Below are positions 33,992 through 43,507 of a stretch of DNA of 48,316 nucleotides, in pieces. The stretch spans positions 1 to 48,316 of the forward strand of contig CAZKHG010000023.1 in NCBI GenBank assembly GCA_964552655.1. Direction: 5' to 3'. Origin of the DNA: CAZKHG01 sp964552655. GTDB lineage: Bacteria > Bacteroidota > Bacteroidia > Bacteroidales > Tenuifilaceae. Position numbers and translations under genes: made by a program. Below the pieces are notes generated by a model. That model was not told the origin of the DNA. It was given only the letters and a program-made list of their open reading frames with translations, and ran no database searches. Numbering within the stretch: the first letter of the stretch is position 1; the number at the start of each line of letters is the position of its first letter.

Positions 33992-35812
33992 ATGAAAAAA
34001 CATTATCTTATCATATTTATTCTGATTCTCAGCCTTAAGCTAAATGCACAAATCCAGGTGTTGGATTGGAGCGATGAGTTTAGCTATACAGGTTTGCCAA
34101 ATAACCTTAAATGGGGCTATGATGTTGGTGGAGGCGGATGGGGCAATAATGAACTGCAGTATTATACCGAGAACCGGTTGGAGAACGCCAGGGTTGAAAA
34201 TGGCAAACTGGTAATTGAGGCCCGAAAGGAATCATATGGCGGAAGTAGCTATACCTCTGCCAGGTTAGTAACAAAACAAAAAGGCGATTGGCTTTATGGA
34301 AGGATTGAAGCTTATGCCAAACTCCCCTCAGGCCGAGGAACCTGGCCAGCTATTTGGATGTTACCAACCGATTGGGTATATGGCGGATGGCCTAATAGCG
34401 GTGAAATTGATATCATGGAGTATGTTGGGTACGATCCGGGTGTGGTTCATGGCAGTATCCACACTGAAGTTTATAACCATATTTTGGGAACCCAAAAAAC
34501 AGCAACAATCAATGTTGCCGATGCTGAAACCGCGTACCACCTGTATGCTCTTGAATGGACCTCTGACAGGATAGATATTTTTGTGGATGGAAACAAATAT
34601 TTTTCATTCTTTAACCAGCATATTGATTATAAAACATGGCCTTTTGACAGAAGATTTCACCTCCTTTTGAATATTGCAGTTGGTGGTAACTGGGGTGGTG
34701 CAATGGGTGTTGATCCAGATATCTGGCCACAAAAAATGTATGTTGACTATGTCAGGGTTTATAAGTACATCTCAAAAGATGAAATCAAAGTTGAGGGAAC
34801 AAGCTTTGCACTTCCAAATCAAGAGAACCTTTCATTTAAAGTGCAAAATATTGTTGGAGCAACCTATTTATGGACTGTTCCTGAAGGGGCATCAATAACT
34901 TCAGGACAGGGAACCAGCGAAATACAGGTAAGATGGGGAACAATTGCAGGTGATGTAGCTTGTAATATTACTCATCCTGATGCAAATGGGTTATACACGC
35001 GTAATGTAGCAATGGTAATCAATCCGAGTGGGGATAAATACAGTATTATTGATTTTAAGTACGATGCACTTGACGGCTGGACTAACCTTGCAGCAAACTC
35101 CAACATTATCAACCTGATCAAAGAAGATTCACTTCTAAAAATCAAGTATGATATTAAAAACCCGAATTCAATGCCTTACATTGAATATACTTTTCCATCA
35201 CCGGTCAGTATGGCTGAGCTAACTGTGATGAATATCTTTATGAAAACATTTAACCTGAGCAATTCTGTAATTGTTCGGGCTGATCTATTCGACATCAATA
35301 ACCGGTACAAAGACGCTGTACCGGTTTTTAAATTTACCCCAGCTGACCAAAGTGGATTAATAAGAAGTTATTACTACGATTTTAATGGCAACTGGGGTTC
35401 ATATACACCAGATTATGGAAGCCAACTGGACAACACAAAAATTAAGGGTATCAGATTTTATTTAAATTATGGCCTTTATGGAAAAATAGCCAAGGATTCA
35501 TTATGGTTTAATAAAATAGTTATAAGTAAAGTACCTATACTTACGAGTTCAGGTAATATTAGATTTCAAAAAAGGAATAGCCTTAATATCTACCCAAATC
35601 CCACCAATGGAATTTTATTTGTTGATTTAAACCCAATTATTAATATAAATGATCAGATATCGGTTTACGATATCACCGGAAGACATATCTTAAGCCAGCG
35701 TATTTTAGAAAATCCTGTACAAATTAACTGCACAGGATTTCAAAGGGGAATTTATATAATAAAATGCGAGTTATCCGATTCAGTTCAATCGAGTATTTTT
35801 GTCATTCAATAA
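33992..35812 (+). CDS. GH16 endo-beta-1,3-glucanase (laminarinase-like) with T9SS signal
   Basis: A 606-residue secreted enzyme. After the signal peptide (ending LNAQ) comes a GH16 beta-jelly-roll (about 22-262) with the catalytic motif GEIDIMEYVG, where E138 is the nucleophile and E143 the acid/base. The extra Met inside E-x-D-x-x-E is typical of laminarinase-type GH16. The middle contains an Ig/PKD-like segment and a beta-sandwich region. The last 75 residues or so (IYPNPTNGILFVDL to the end) are a T9SS type A sorting domain, so it is exported to the surface or medium. It has no recognisable promoter in the 70 bases after the GH3 terminator and is convergent with the GH30 gene with only 17 bases between them. 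Confidence 0.95.
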   Translation: MKKHYLIIFILILSLKLNAQIQVLDWSDEFSYTGLPNNLKWGYDVGGGGWGNNELQYYTENRLENARVENGKLVIEARKESYGGSSYTSARLVTKQKGDWLYGRIEAYAKLPSGRGTWPAIWMLPTDWVYGGWPNSGEIDIMEYVGYDPGVVHGSIHTEVYNHILGTQKTATINVADAETAYHLYALEWTSDRIDIFVDGNKYFSFFNQHIDYKTWPFDRRFHLLLNIAVGGNWGGAMGVDPDIWPQKMYVDYVRVYKYISKDEIKVEGTSFALPNQENLSFKVQNIVGATYLWTVPEGASITSGQGTSEIQVRWGTIAGDVACNITHPDANGLYTRNVAMVINPSGDKYSIIDFKYDALDGWTNLAANSNIINLIKEDSLLKIKYDIKNPNSMPYIEYTFPSPVSMAELTVMNIFMKTFNLSNSVIVRADLFDINNRYKDAVPVFKFTPADQSGLIRSYYYDFNGNWGSYTPDYGSQLDNTKIKGIRFYLNYGLYGKIAKDSLWFNKIVISKVPILTSSGNIRFQKRNSLNIYPNPTNGILFVDLNPIININDQISVYDITGRHILSQRILENPVQINCTGFQRGIYIIKCELSDSVQSSIFVIQ

Positions 35813-35829
35813 AAAAACTCCACCTCTTT

Positions 35830-37299
35830 TTAGTTAAAAACTATTGTCATTATTGAGTTAGCAGGGCTTTTGGTTTTTATCATTTTATTTTCAACCCAGA
35901 CACCAAATTCTTTCTCCGTTTTAGTTGCATTTTGAACCACAGTAGCTATAGTTCCATCTGAATTGATAAATGATGTAGCCCATAAATCATCATCGTTTGA
36001 AGAACAAATGATCCGTTTAGCTCCGGGCCTGATGAATTTTGAGAAATGACCCAGGTAGTAAAATGAGTTCATATAAAGCAGTTCGCCCGTTTTAGTATTA
36101 CCGATCAACGGAGCAAAACAAAAGTTATTTACATGGTTAGGTCCACCTGTTTCATCAACAAGTATGTTCCAATCCACCCAACCTGCTGCTCCATTGTTTA
36201 AGTCATTAATAATAGATTTGCCATAAGTTTCACCCCAATGCCATTCGTTGATACTGTCGAGGTTGAATGGGTAAGCACAGCCCTCCGTAAAGAGCAAGTT
36301 TTTATCTGGAAAAGCTTCAGCATGCAATTTCACATTTTCAAAATGATCGCCAACATACCAATGGAAACCAGTTCCCCATACATACTTTGATGCCTCAGGA
36401 TCATCATAAACAACTTTTGCGCGTTGATACATGATACCACGGTTATGATCCCAGACAATAAGTTTTGTATCAGAAAATTCCGATTTATTAAGGGTTGGCC
36501 CTAAATATTTTTTCACAAAGTCCCTCTCCTCTTCTGCTGTGTATATGCATGATTCCCAGGTTTGAACAGCCATAGGCTCATTTTGTACTGTTAAACCCCA
36601 AAAGTTAATTCCTTCTTTCCGGTACTCCTGTAAAAAACGAACAAAGTAATCAGCCCAGGTCTTAAAGTATTCAGGTTTTAATTTTCCTCCATGAAGCATG
36701 TCATTATTGTCTTTCATCCAAGCTGGTGGGCTCCAGGGTGAGGCAAACAGCTGTAATTCGCGGTTAGCTTCGAGTGCTTTTTTAATTAAAGGGATCCTGT
36801 ATTTTAGATCGTGGGCAATACTAAAATTCTCAAGATTTACATCACCTGGAATATCAGAATAGGCATAGCTGGAGCTGGAAAAATCACAACTATTTATGTG
36901 AGTTCTGCAAAGAGAGTATGCGATGCCATCATTTGAAAAGTATGCATTAAGCAGCTCATCCTGTTTTCCTTTTGGCAACTTGTAAAATGTTTCTGCGGCA
37001 GCATCAGTTATTGCTCCCCCAAAACCAACAATGGTTTGAAAGGTTTTATTGGGATCGAGGATGATTATTGGAAAATTCTCCTGGGGTTGCATAAGGTTTT
37101 CAAATCCCATCTCAGATGATTTGGTCAACCTTAAAGAAGTTCCTTTTGCAGTTAAATATGCATTGGCGTTCTTTAACTCCAGCTTCAATTTAGGTACCTT
37201 TTGGCTTTTCCTATTTTCAACCTCACTACATGAGATTATTATAAGAATAACGAAAAGTGATAAAATATACCCGTTCTTTTTAATTATTAGTTTCTTCAT
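35830..37299 (-). CDS. GH30 glucosidase/glucanase, lipoprotein
   Basis: A 489-residue enzyme starting at ATG 37299, which gives a lipoprotein signal (IIISC, C24); an ATG four codons earlier is also possible. The barrel shows GFGGAITDAAAETF, the acid/base E241 in TVQNEP and the nucleophile E339 in LLFTEGCAYP, and a short beta-sandwich side domain ends the chain. GH30 members act as beta-1,6-glucanases or beta-glucosidases. In laminarin loci they remove beta-1,6 side branches, which fits here, though the exact linkage cannot be read from the sequence. It lies 35 bases after the GH5 gene and is probably co-transcribed with it. Confidence 0.95.
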   Translation of the reverse strand: MKKLIIKKNGYILSLFVILIIISCSEVENRKSQKVPKLKLELKNANAYLTAKGTSLRLTKSSEMGFENLMQPQENFPIIILDPNKTFQTIVGFGGAITDAAAETFYKLPKGKQDELLNAYFSNDGIAYSLCRTHINSCDFSSSSYAYSDIPGDVNLENFSIAHDLKYRIPLIKKALEANRELQLFASPWSPPAWMKDNNDMLHGGKLKPEYFKTWADYFVRFLQEYRKEGINFWGLTVQNEPMAVQTWESCIYTAEEERDFVKKYLGPTLNKSEFSDTKLIVWDHNRGIMYQRAKVVYDDPEASKYVWGTGFHWYVGDHFENVKLHAEAFPDKNLLFTEGCAYPFNLDSINEWHWGETYGKSIINDLNNGAAGWVDWNILVDETGGPNHVNNFCFAPLIGNTKTGELLYMNSFYYLGHFSKFIRPGAKRIICSSNDDDLWATSFINSDGTIATVVQNATKTEKEFGVWVENKMIKTKSPANSIMTIVFN

Positions 37300-37334
37300 T
37301 TTTAAGTACAATTAAGAATTATAATTAATTTCAT

Positions 37335-40115
37335 TCAGCTAACAACCAATTTGTTGCGATAAATTTTGTTTTCACTTACCAGTTCGACAATGTAAAAACC
37401 ATTCAGTAAATCGCCAATAAAAATATTTACCTGCGAACTTGCATCTTTAACATTTATCTGTTTCACCGCTATGCCCGACGAATTTCTTATTACTAAAGAT
37501 TTTTTTTGCAAAATTTTATCAATCCCAATTATGGTTATAAAATCGTGAGCAGGGTTTGGGTAAAAATCAAGAACCTGAGATTCCTCCTTTGAAAACCCGG
37601 TAAGTTTTTCAGTAAAGTTGTACCAGTTCAGGTTAAATTCGGGTTGAAGCACCTTTACCCTAAGTTTACCTTGACCCTCCTGTAAGTTAATTGAAGTTTT
37701 TATGGTTGTCCATGTTTGCCATCCTCCTGTAACAGGAGTATTTACTGTTGCTGTGTTAAGCACATTGCTACTTAAATCAAGCTGTTGAAATTCCAGTCTT
37801 CCTGCACTCCCAGCTGAGGCAACTCGGATTTCAACATCGTAAGTTGCAGTTTTAGAGACATTAATTAAATAATCCAAATAATCTCCGGTATTGGTATATC
37901 CTATATTCTGCCCCCCTCCCTGATCAGAAGTGGTTTCAAGAACCAAACCCTGATTAAAGTAAAAGGCTTCAGCTTCTAATTTACCCGGTATGGAGGAGTA
38001 ACCGGGAAGGTTATTTTTCACTGCAAGGTTGCTAAATTCTGAAAGTGTTGTTGCATCAGTTGCAGCGATCTGTCCACCTGTATAGCTTATTTTAATATTA
38101 TCCAGCTTGTAAATTTTTTGGGATAAATTAATAACCAGCTGCATGCTATTTTTCGGATTTATGCCGATATTGCTTATAGAAACAGGATTGCCATTAACAT
38201 TACAAGAGAATCCCGCTGAAGAAACAGAACTTTCTGCTACCCTTTTATTCAGATCTATATAAATTTGCTCAGTTTGAAGATGTGTCTCAGCATAAGTTGG
38301 CTTGAAGGTCAACTCGGTTAACCTTTTACTATATGAGAAATCAAGAAATCCAAAGTTTGCACCCCCTTTATCAAAAATCACCTTAATTTTATTTTCCCCT
38401 TTGTATAAAGCCACATCATTAATTACAGTTGTGCCCCAGTTTTGATAACCTCCAGTTGAAATGAGGGAAACGGGTGGGGAAATTACAACATCATTCGATT
38501 TTAGATGAATCACAGCGGCAGATGTAGCGCTGGCATATCTTACCTGAATATTATAGGTTGCACTTGAGTCAACTTTGGCAGTATATTGCATCCACTCATT
38601 GTCTGCAATCCAACCCACATTGAAGTGATTTGATGAAGGGTTTAGATCCGCAGAGGGTTCAATGTCAACGCCATCATTTCTGAAACTCCAACCAGTATTC
38701 CAGCTGGTATAGGTGCCAGAACTAACATGATAATCAGCTATGTCAGTATCAAAATAGGCTATGTTGTTTCCACCCATGTCAAAATTAGTTGCTTGGATTA
38801 CTCCCGGGATTGTGTTTACTGAGTAAGGTAAAGATGATGTGTCACTTACCTGACGAAACATCGCATCAATAACATCTTTCCTAAAACTGCAATTCTCTGA
38901 TTTGGCATCCTCAGTAAGCCGCATCAATGTTTGAGTAGCGCTTGATGCAGAAGGAGGTGTACCTCCATTCTTCCAATAGTTTAGTAGCGATTGGTAATCG
39001 GCTGATTTGGCAATTGAGTATGGGCTGTTTATAGATCCAATCTTTTTTAACGGCCACCAGGCCCAACCGATATCATTCTCTTCAACGAGCTTAATTGCAT
39101 CGGTAAACCAGGCGTTTGAGTTTTCACCTGATTCACCCAGCCAGATTGGGATATTGTACTGATCGCGCAAGTTCATTATACCCTGGATTGAGCCCAGGTC
39201 ATTTGTTGACCAGTATTTATGAAAGCTAAGAACCATATTCTGATCCCAGGGTGGTAAAACTCCCGCATAGTTATTCCCCCAGCAGTTCCCTTCAATGATA
39301 ATGATGTGCTTAGTATCTACCTGCCTTATTGCATTTGTTATATCTAACATTAGTTGTCGTAAAGGGATATTTGAAGTTTCGGAACAACCATTTGGGTTAC
39401 CGCCTGAAGTAAAGTTCCAGTTTGGTTCGTTAATAATATCGTACCCGCCAACCCATGGTTCGTTTACATAGCGTTGAGCAAGTTTTTTCCATAAAGCAAT
39501 TGTTTTTTGCTTATTGAAGTCATTTTCCCAAAGCGAAGGTTTAGATGAGTTGTAATCACTTATAGCCGCATCTCTGCCCTGGCCTCCGGGTGCTGCGTGC
39601 AAATCGAGGATAAGGTAAATATGATTACGGGAACACCATTTCACCATACTATCAACCATAACAAACCCCTTCTCCAACCAGGTATTTTCCCCGGCTATGG
39701 GTTCCTTCTCGATTGGGTAGGTAAAAAGGTTATAGTGCATTGGTAAACGAATGGAATTAAACCCCCAGGAAGCCAGCGAATCTGCATCTCTTGCAGTAAA
39801 ATGATTTTTTAACCAGGAATTATAAAAAGTTTGGGTGGCGCTGGCGCCAATTAACGCCTCAATTTTTGACCTGATCTGCGTCTGGTTTGCAGCAATATCG
39901 CTCATTTCCATCATGTATGGTTCCTGAAGCATCCAGCCGCCAAGACCCATGCCTCTCAATATAACCTCATTACCTGAATCATCAACAATTTTTTTCCCGT
40001 TAACTTTTAAGTTTTGGGCTGTAATACCCAGTGGCGCTATCAATAAGAGTATAAAAAGCATAATCACTTTTTGAAACACAAATTGACTATTAAAGGGTTG
40101 TATGAGTTTGTTCAT
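37335..40115 (-). CDS. GH5 glucanase with two CBM6-like domains and T9SS signal
   Basis: A large exported enzyme. I prefer the ATG at 40115 (926 residues) over 40133 (932); residue numbers here use 40133. The signal peptide ends at GITAQ. The GH5 barrel (about 45-390) starts with ILRGMGLGGWMLQEPYM and has acid/base E236 in IINEPNWNF and nucleophile E334 in WLGESGENSNAW. A CBM6-like jelly roll (about 443-603), a beta-sandwich linker (about 607-710) and a second CBM6-like domain (about 715-842) follow, then a T9SS sorting domain (FYPNPAHDFITIIG to the end). The CBMs should bind beta-glucan. Activity as an exo- or endo-beta-1,3-glucanase is inferred. It is the first gene of the GH5-GH30 unit. 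Confidence 0.93.
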   Translation of the reverse strand: MNKLIQPFNSQFVFQKVIMLFILLLIAPLGITAQNLKVNGKKIVDDSGNEVILRGMGLGGWMLQEPYMMEMSDIAANQTQIRSKIEALIGASATQTFYNSWLKNHFTARDADSLASWGFNSIRLPMHYNLFTYPIEKEPIAGENTWLEKGFVMVDSMVKWCSRNHIYLILDLHAAPGGQGRDAAISDYNSSKPSLWENDFNKQKTIALWKKLAQRYVNEPWVGGYDIINEPNWNFTSGGNPNGCSETSNIPLRQLMLDITNAIRQVDTKHIIIIEGNCWGNNYAGVLPPWDQNMVLSFHKYWSTNDLGSIQGIMNLRDQYNIPIWLGESGENSNAWFTDAIKLVEENDIGWAWWPLKKIGSINSPYSIAKSADYQSLLNYWKNGGTPPSASSATQTLMRLTEDAKSENCSFRKDVIDAMFRQVSDTSSLPYSVNTIPGVIQATNFDMGGNNIAYFDTDIADYHVSSGTYTSWNTGWSFRNDGVDIEPSADLNPSSNHFNVGWIADNEWMQYTAKVDSSATYNIQVRYASATSAAVIHLKSNDVVISPPVSLISTGGYQNWGTTVINDVALYKGENKIKVIFDKGGANFGFLDFSYSKRLTELTFKPTYAETHLQTEQIYIDLNKRVAESSVSSAGFSCNVNGNPVSISNIGINPKNSMQLVINLSQKIYKLDNIKISYTGGQIAATDATTLSEFSNLAVKNNLPGYSSIPGKLEAEAFYFNQGLVLETTSDQGGGQNIGYTNTGDYLDYLINVSKTATYDVEIRVASAGSAGRLEFQQLDLSSNVLNTATVNTPVTGGWQTWTTIKTSINLQEGQGKLRVKVLQPEFNLNWYNFTEKLTGFSKEESQVLDFYPNPAHDFITIIGIDKILQKKSLVIRNSSGIAVKQINVKDASSQVNIFIGDLLNGFYIVELVSENKIYRNKLVVS

Positions 40116-40133
40116 TGGGTATAAAATTTTCAT

Positions 40134-40537
40134 TTTTTAGGAATTTTATAAATAAAGAACCAATTTTTTAATCGTTTTATTTCTTCTTGCAAGATGCTTT
40201 TTTATGGTAATTTTTCCAAAACTTAGGTTACATTATAAATACATCATCAGGCTATAAAATATTTTCTGAAAAATTATTCCATGAATATCAATTACCACCG
40301 TGAATTGATTACTATGAACCAGATATACAATTCAATATAAATGGTTGTCATAATACATGATGTGGTTTTGATGTAAAGTTTATGCATCTCAGATTGATAC
40401 AACTGAATGATATTTGGGCTTGATTTTTTTGAGGAACATTTGATCAGCAGGAAAAATTAAGGATTTCTTGTGGGTAAGTCAAGTAATTATAAAAACTGAA
40501 AACCTGATGGAATAAATGGACATAAAAGCTCCAGTCG
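40134..40537. other. 404-base region upstream of the GH5-GH30 unit
   Basis: No gene is seen. The region holds a 7-bp inverted repeat ATCAATT / AATTGAT (40287-40309, 9-base spacer). On the minus strand it also holds AAAACCACATC (40369-40359), identical to a site before susC and in the same orientation relative to the gene it precedes. It separates the regulator gene (stop at 40538) from GH5 and probably carries the GH5-GH30 promoter, but no TAnnTTTG element was found. Confidence 0.5.
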
Positions 40538-43444
40538 CTACAACTTCATCATATATTCAATAAGGTTTGTTTCGCTATCTATGCCAAGTTTCTTCCTTAG
40601 CCTGTAACGGCTGATTTCAACACCCCTTATGCTGATATTCATAATCTGGGCAATATCTTTAGATGACATGTTTAATCTCAGGTAGGCGCAAAGTTTGAGG
40701 TCATTGGGGGTGAGCTGGGGAAATTGAGATTTCAATTTTTTGGTAAAATCGCTATGCACTTCATCAAAATGCAACTCAAAACGCTGCCATTCATTATCAA
40801 GTTTAATGTCTGTATCGATAGTTTTAATTAGATTCAGGATCTCATTCTTTGATTCTATTCCGGTTTTTTTAACAAATGCCTCAAGGCGGTTCTTAACCCT
40901 GATTAAAAAAGTATTCTTATGGGTAATGTGTAATGCAATACTAGCCAGCTCCCTGTTTTTGTGCTCAAGATCCTTTTTCTTAAGGTCAACTTCTACCTGA
41001 AGGTTTTCATTCCTCAACCTTATAATCTCCCTTTCTGCTTCAAGCACCTCCCTTTTATGAGCCTCCTCCCTCATTTTATTTTCAAGCTGCTGTTTCTCCT
41101 TTATTTTTGCTGTTGCAATTCGCACCCTTCTTCTCACAATAAACCTCAAAAACATAAAAATAGCAAATAGGATTATTACATAAATTACCCAGGCAAAAGG
41201 CTTCAGGTACCAGGGATAATCGATAACAAATGTAAATTTTGCCGATTTACTTTCATTTTTTAAAACGTCCCTGGCTTTAACGCTGAATGTATAGGTTCCT
41301 GGCGGAAGGTTGGTGTACTCTTTCTGGGGGGAGTTCGACCAATCTGACCAGGTATTATCATAACCTTTAAGGCGCGTACTGTAGCTGACTGTCAATTCTG
41401 TAAACTGTGGGTATGTATAAACAAATCTTATCGAATTCTTTTTAAATGGTAAAACGATATTTGCTACTTCTGCCCCTGAATAGTCCTGAAATATGGTTTC
41501 TGTAGAGGGGGTTAATGTCCACATCCCTTTAATGAAACATAAAGGAGTGGCTTTAGTATTTACATGAAAGTTTAAATCATAATGTAGAACTCCATTATCG
41601 GTTCCTACAAAAATGTTGGAAGTATCGTAAATGTATATATTCTCAAAAGCCTGAATAAAACTGTTGCCAAACCTTGCAAAAGGGGTGGATTTGAGAGTGA
41701 ATTTCCCGTTTAAACTTTTTTGTAAGAATTTAATGTTATCACTAGTTAAAATCCAGAGGTTCCCGTAGGGATCTTCAATCATTCTCCTGATGTTCAAAGA
41801 ATCACCAATCAACCTGTTAAATTCACTGTAAGGTTCCATTTTATCAGTAAGGGCGTTGTATTTGTAAATCCCTTCTGATGTTGTGAAAATAATTTGATTG
41901 CGGATTTTCTCAACATTTACAGCGGTTTGGCTGGGCAGGTTACTCTCCTCATTATAAATTTTGATGTAGATAACACTATCCTTCTCCTGGTTAAGAATCA
42001 GCTTAAAGATGCCTTTGTACCCATGGGCCATCCATATATTTTCGTTATCATCCTCAACTATCAGTCGGGATGATACATTGAACCCTTTAACATGTTTAGA
42101 GTACTGCCATGTACCATTGTTCAGAATGTATAGATGAATGCCGTTATACTTGCCAACGAGCATTTTATCAGGGTGATTGCGCAGTGGCAGGAAGTTCCAC
42201 GATCCTTCTTCGGGCGAGATTTTGGTAACTTCCTTGTCTATCAGGAATGTACCAAAGTTATGTCCGCAGTATAGTTTACCATTAAGTACATTTAAACACC
42301 AAACCTGCCCATTGGTTTTCTCGATTCTGGAGAAGGGCTTATTTAAACTGGCAACATTCACATTAAGAGGCCAGTCCGCCTGGTAAAGGCCACCATTTGT
42401 ACCAACATATATTTTGGATTTATTAATTATTACACCGTAGCATGAACCCAATAAGCCCAACCCCTCATTAATTATCGAAAGGGGTGAATTCAACTCAATG
42501 AAATCAATGCCATTATCGAGCCCCAGCCAAAGATTTCCTTGTGAATCGATGAAAGTGGATAGCACAGTGTTGTTTTGTAACCCTTTGCTCTTGTCAATAT
42601 GTTGAATCTCATTGCCATTGACATCAGTTATAAGCAAACCATCCTGAATGGTACCGAATGCGTAAAAGCCTCCCGGTATTCTTGTGGCAGAAAAAATTTG
42701 ATTTTTCTTTAAAAAATCATTCGCTTCACATTTCCATGGGATGAAAACTCCTTGCTTATAATAAAACACTCCATTGTTAATGGTGGCAACTAAAACGGTG
42801 CTATCCGGAGCTTGCATTACTGCCCAAATTTGGTTGTTGGAAAAAATACCGCGATCATCAAACTGGACAAATTTACCATTAACAAACTCAAATATCCTTC
42901 CTGTTTTACTTTGAACATAGTATTTATTGCCAACAATAAAAGAGAATTGAAGCTGTTCAGGTGACGAGTAGGTTGTCAACTTACCCATTCTCAGGGTTAT
43001 AACATGGGTGAAAGTTTGAAATATGATTTGATTTTGGAAATGATATATTCTCCATATATCATCAAGGTTTTTGTTTTGCAAATCTATGGTACTACTTAAG
43101 GATTTATAGGTTAACCCTTTTATCCTGTCTGGGATAAAGTAGCCAAACTCCTCGAAAGCTCCGACAAATATTGTATCATTAACACATAATACTGATCGGA
43201 CCAATTTATTTCCAGGCAACGGAAAGAGCTCCCAGTTGTATCCGTCATACCTGAGAAGTCCTATATTATTTGCAAAGTAGAGAAATCCATTTTTATCCTC
43301 ACTAATTCCCCAGCTTTGAGTTCCACCGGAATAATCCGTCTTATAAAAATGTTTCATTAAAGGCAATCCCACACGTTTTACCTGGGAATAACCACTAGAA
43401 AACATGATCAACAAGCATATAAAAAAAAGTACTCTTCGGATCAT
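40538..43444 (-). CDS. Membrane-bound regulator: propeller sensor, Y_Y_Y domain, LuxR-type HTH
   Basis: A 968-residue one-component-like regulator starting at ATG 43444. A signal-anchor is followed by a periplasmic beta-propeller of two-component-regulator-propeller repeats (about 20-640, with LWLGLDNGIDFI and IFVGTDNGVLHYD). Then come a Y_Y_Y domain (about 670-740, SYSTRLKGYDNTWSDW), one membrane helix (about 748-771), a basic coiled coil, and a C-terminal LuxR-type helix-turn-helix (LTPNDLKLCAYLRLNMSSKDIAQIMNIS, split motif). It has no histidine kinase or receiver domain, so it would bind DNA while in the membrane. Position at the end of the glucan locus suggests it senses glucan fragments in the periplasm. 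Confidence 0.93.
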   Translation of the reverse strand: MIRRVLFFICLLIMFSSGYSQVKRVGLPLMKHFYKTDYSGGTQSWGISEDKNGFLYFANNIGLLRYDGYNWELFPLPGNKLVRSVLCVNDTIFVGAFEEFGYFIPDRIKGLTYKSLSSTIDLQNKNLDDIWRIYHFQNQIIFQTFTHVITLRMGKLTTYSSPEQLQFSFIVGNKYYVQSKTGRIFEFVNGKFVQFDDRGIFSNNQIWAVMQAPDSTVLVATINNGVFYYKQGVFIPWKCEANDFLKKNQIFSATRIPGGFYAFGTIQDGLLITDVNGNEIQHIDKSKGLQNNTVLSTFIDSQGNLWLGLDNGIDFIELNSPLSIINEGLGLLGSCYGVIINKSKIYVGTNGGLYQADWPLNVNVASLNKPFSRIEKTNGQVWCLNVLNGKLYCGHNFGTFLIDKEVTKISPEEGSWNFLPLRNHPDKMLVGKYNGIHLYILNNGTWQYSKHVKGFNVSSRLIVEDDNENIWMAHGYKGIFKLILNQEKDSVIYIKIYNEESNLPSQTAVNVEKIRNQIIFTTSEGIYKYNALTDKMEPYSEFNRLIGDSLNIRRMIEDPYGNLWILTSDNIKFLQKSLNGKFTLKSTPFARFGNSFIQAFENIYIYDTSNIFVGTDNGVLHYDLNFHVNTKATPLCFIKGMWTLTPSTETIFQDYSGAEVANIVLPFKKNSIRFVYTYPQFTELTVSYSTRLKGYDNTWSDWSNSPQKEYTNLPPGTYTFSVKARDVLKNESKSAKFTFVIDYPWYLKPFAWVIYVIILFAIFMFLRFIVRRRVRIATAKIKEKQQLENKMREEAHKREVLEAEREIIRLRNENLQVEVDLKKKDLEHKNRELASIALHITHKNTFLIRVKNRLEAFVKKTGIESKNEILNLIKTIDTDIKLDNEWQRFELHFDEVHSDFTKKLKSQFPQLTPNDLKLCAYLRLNMSSKDIAQIMNISIRGVEISRYRLRKKLGIDSETNLIEYMMKL

Positions 43445-43507
43445 TACCAATTCTCCATCTATTTAAAAACGGGAATTTACAATTTTAGCACAAATAAAAA
43501 AATTGGT

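Noticed and set aside
40281..40340. 19-codon open frame upstream of GH5
   Set aside because: It overlaps the inverted repeat 40287-40309 and has no further support.
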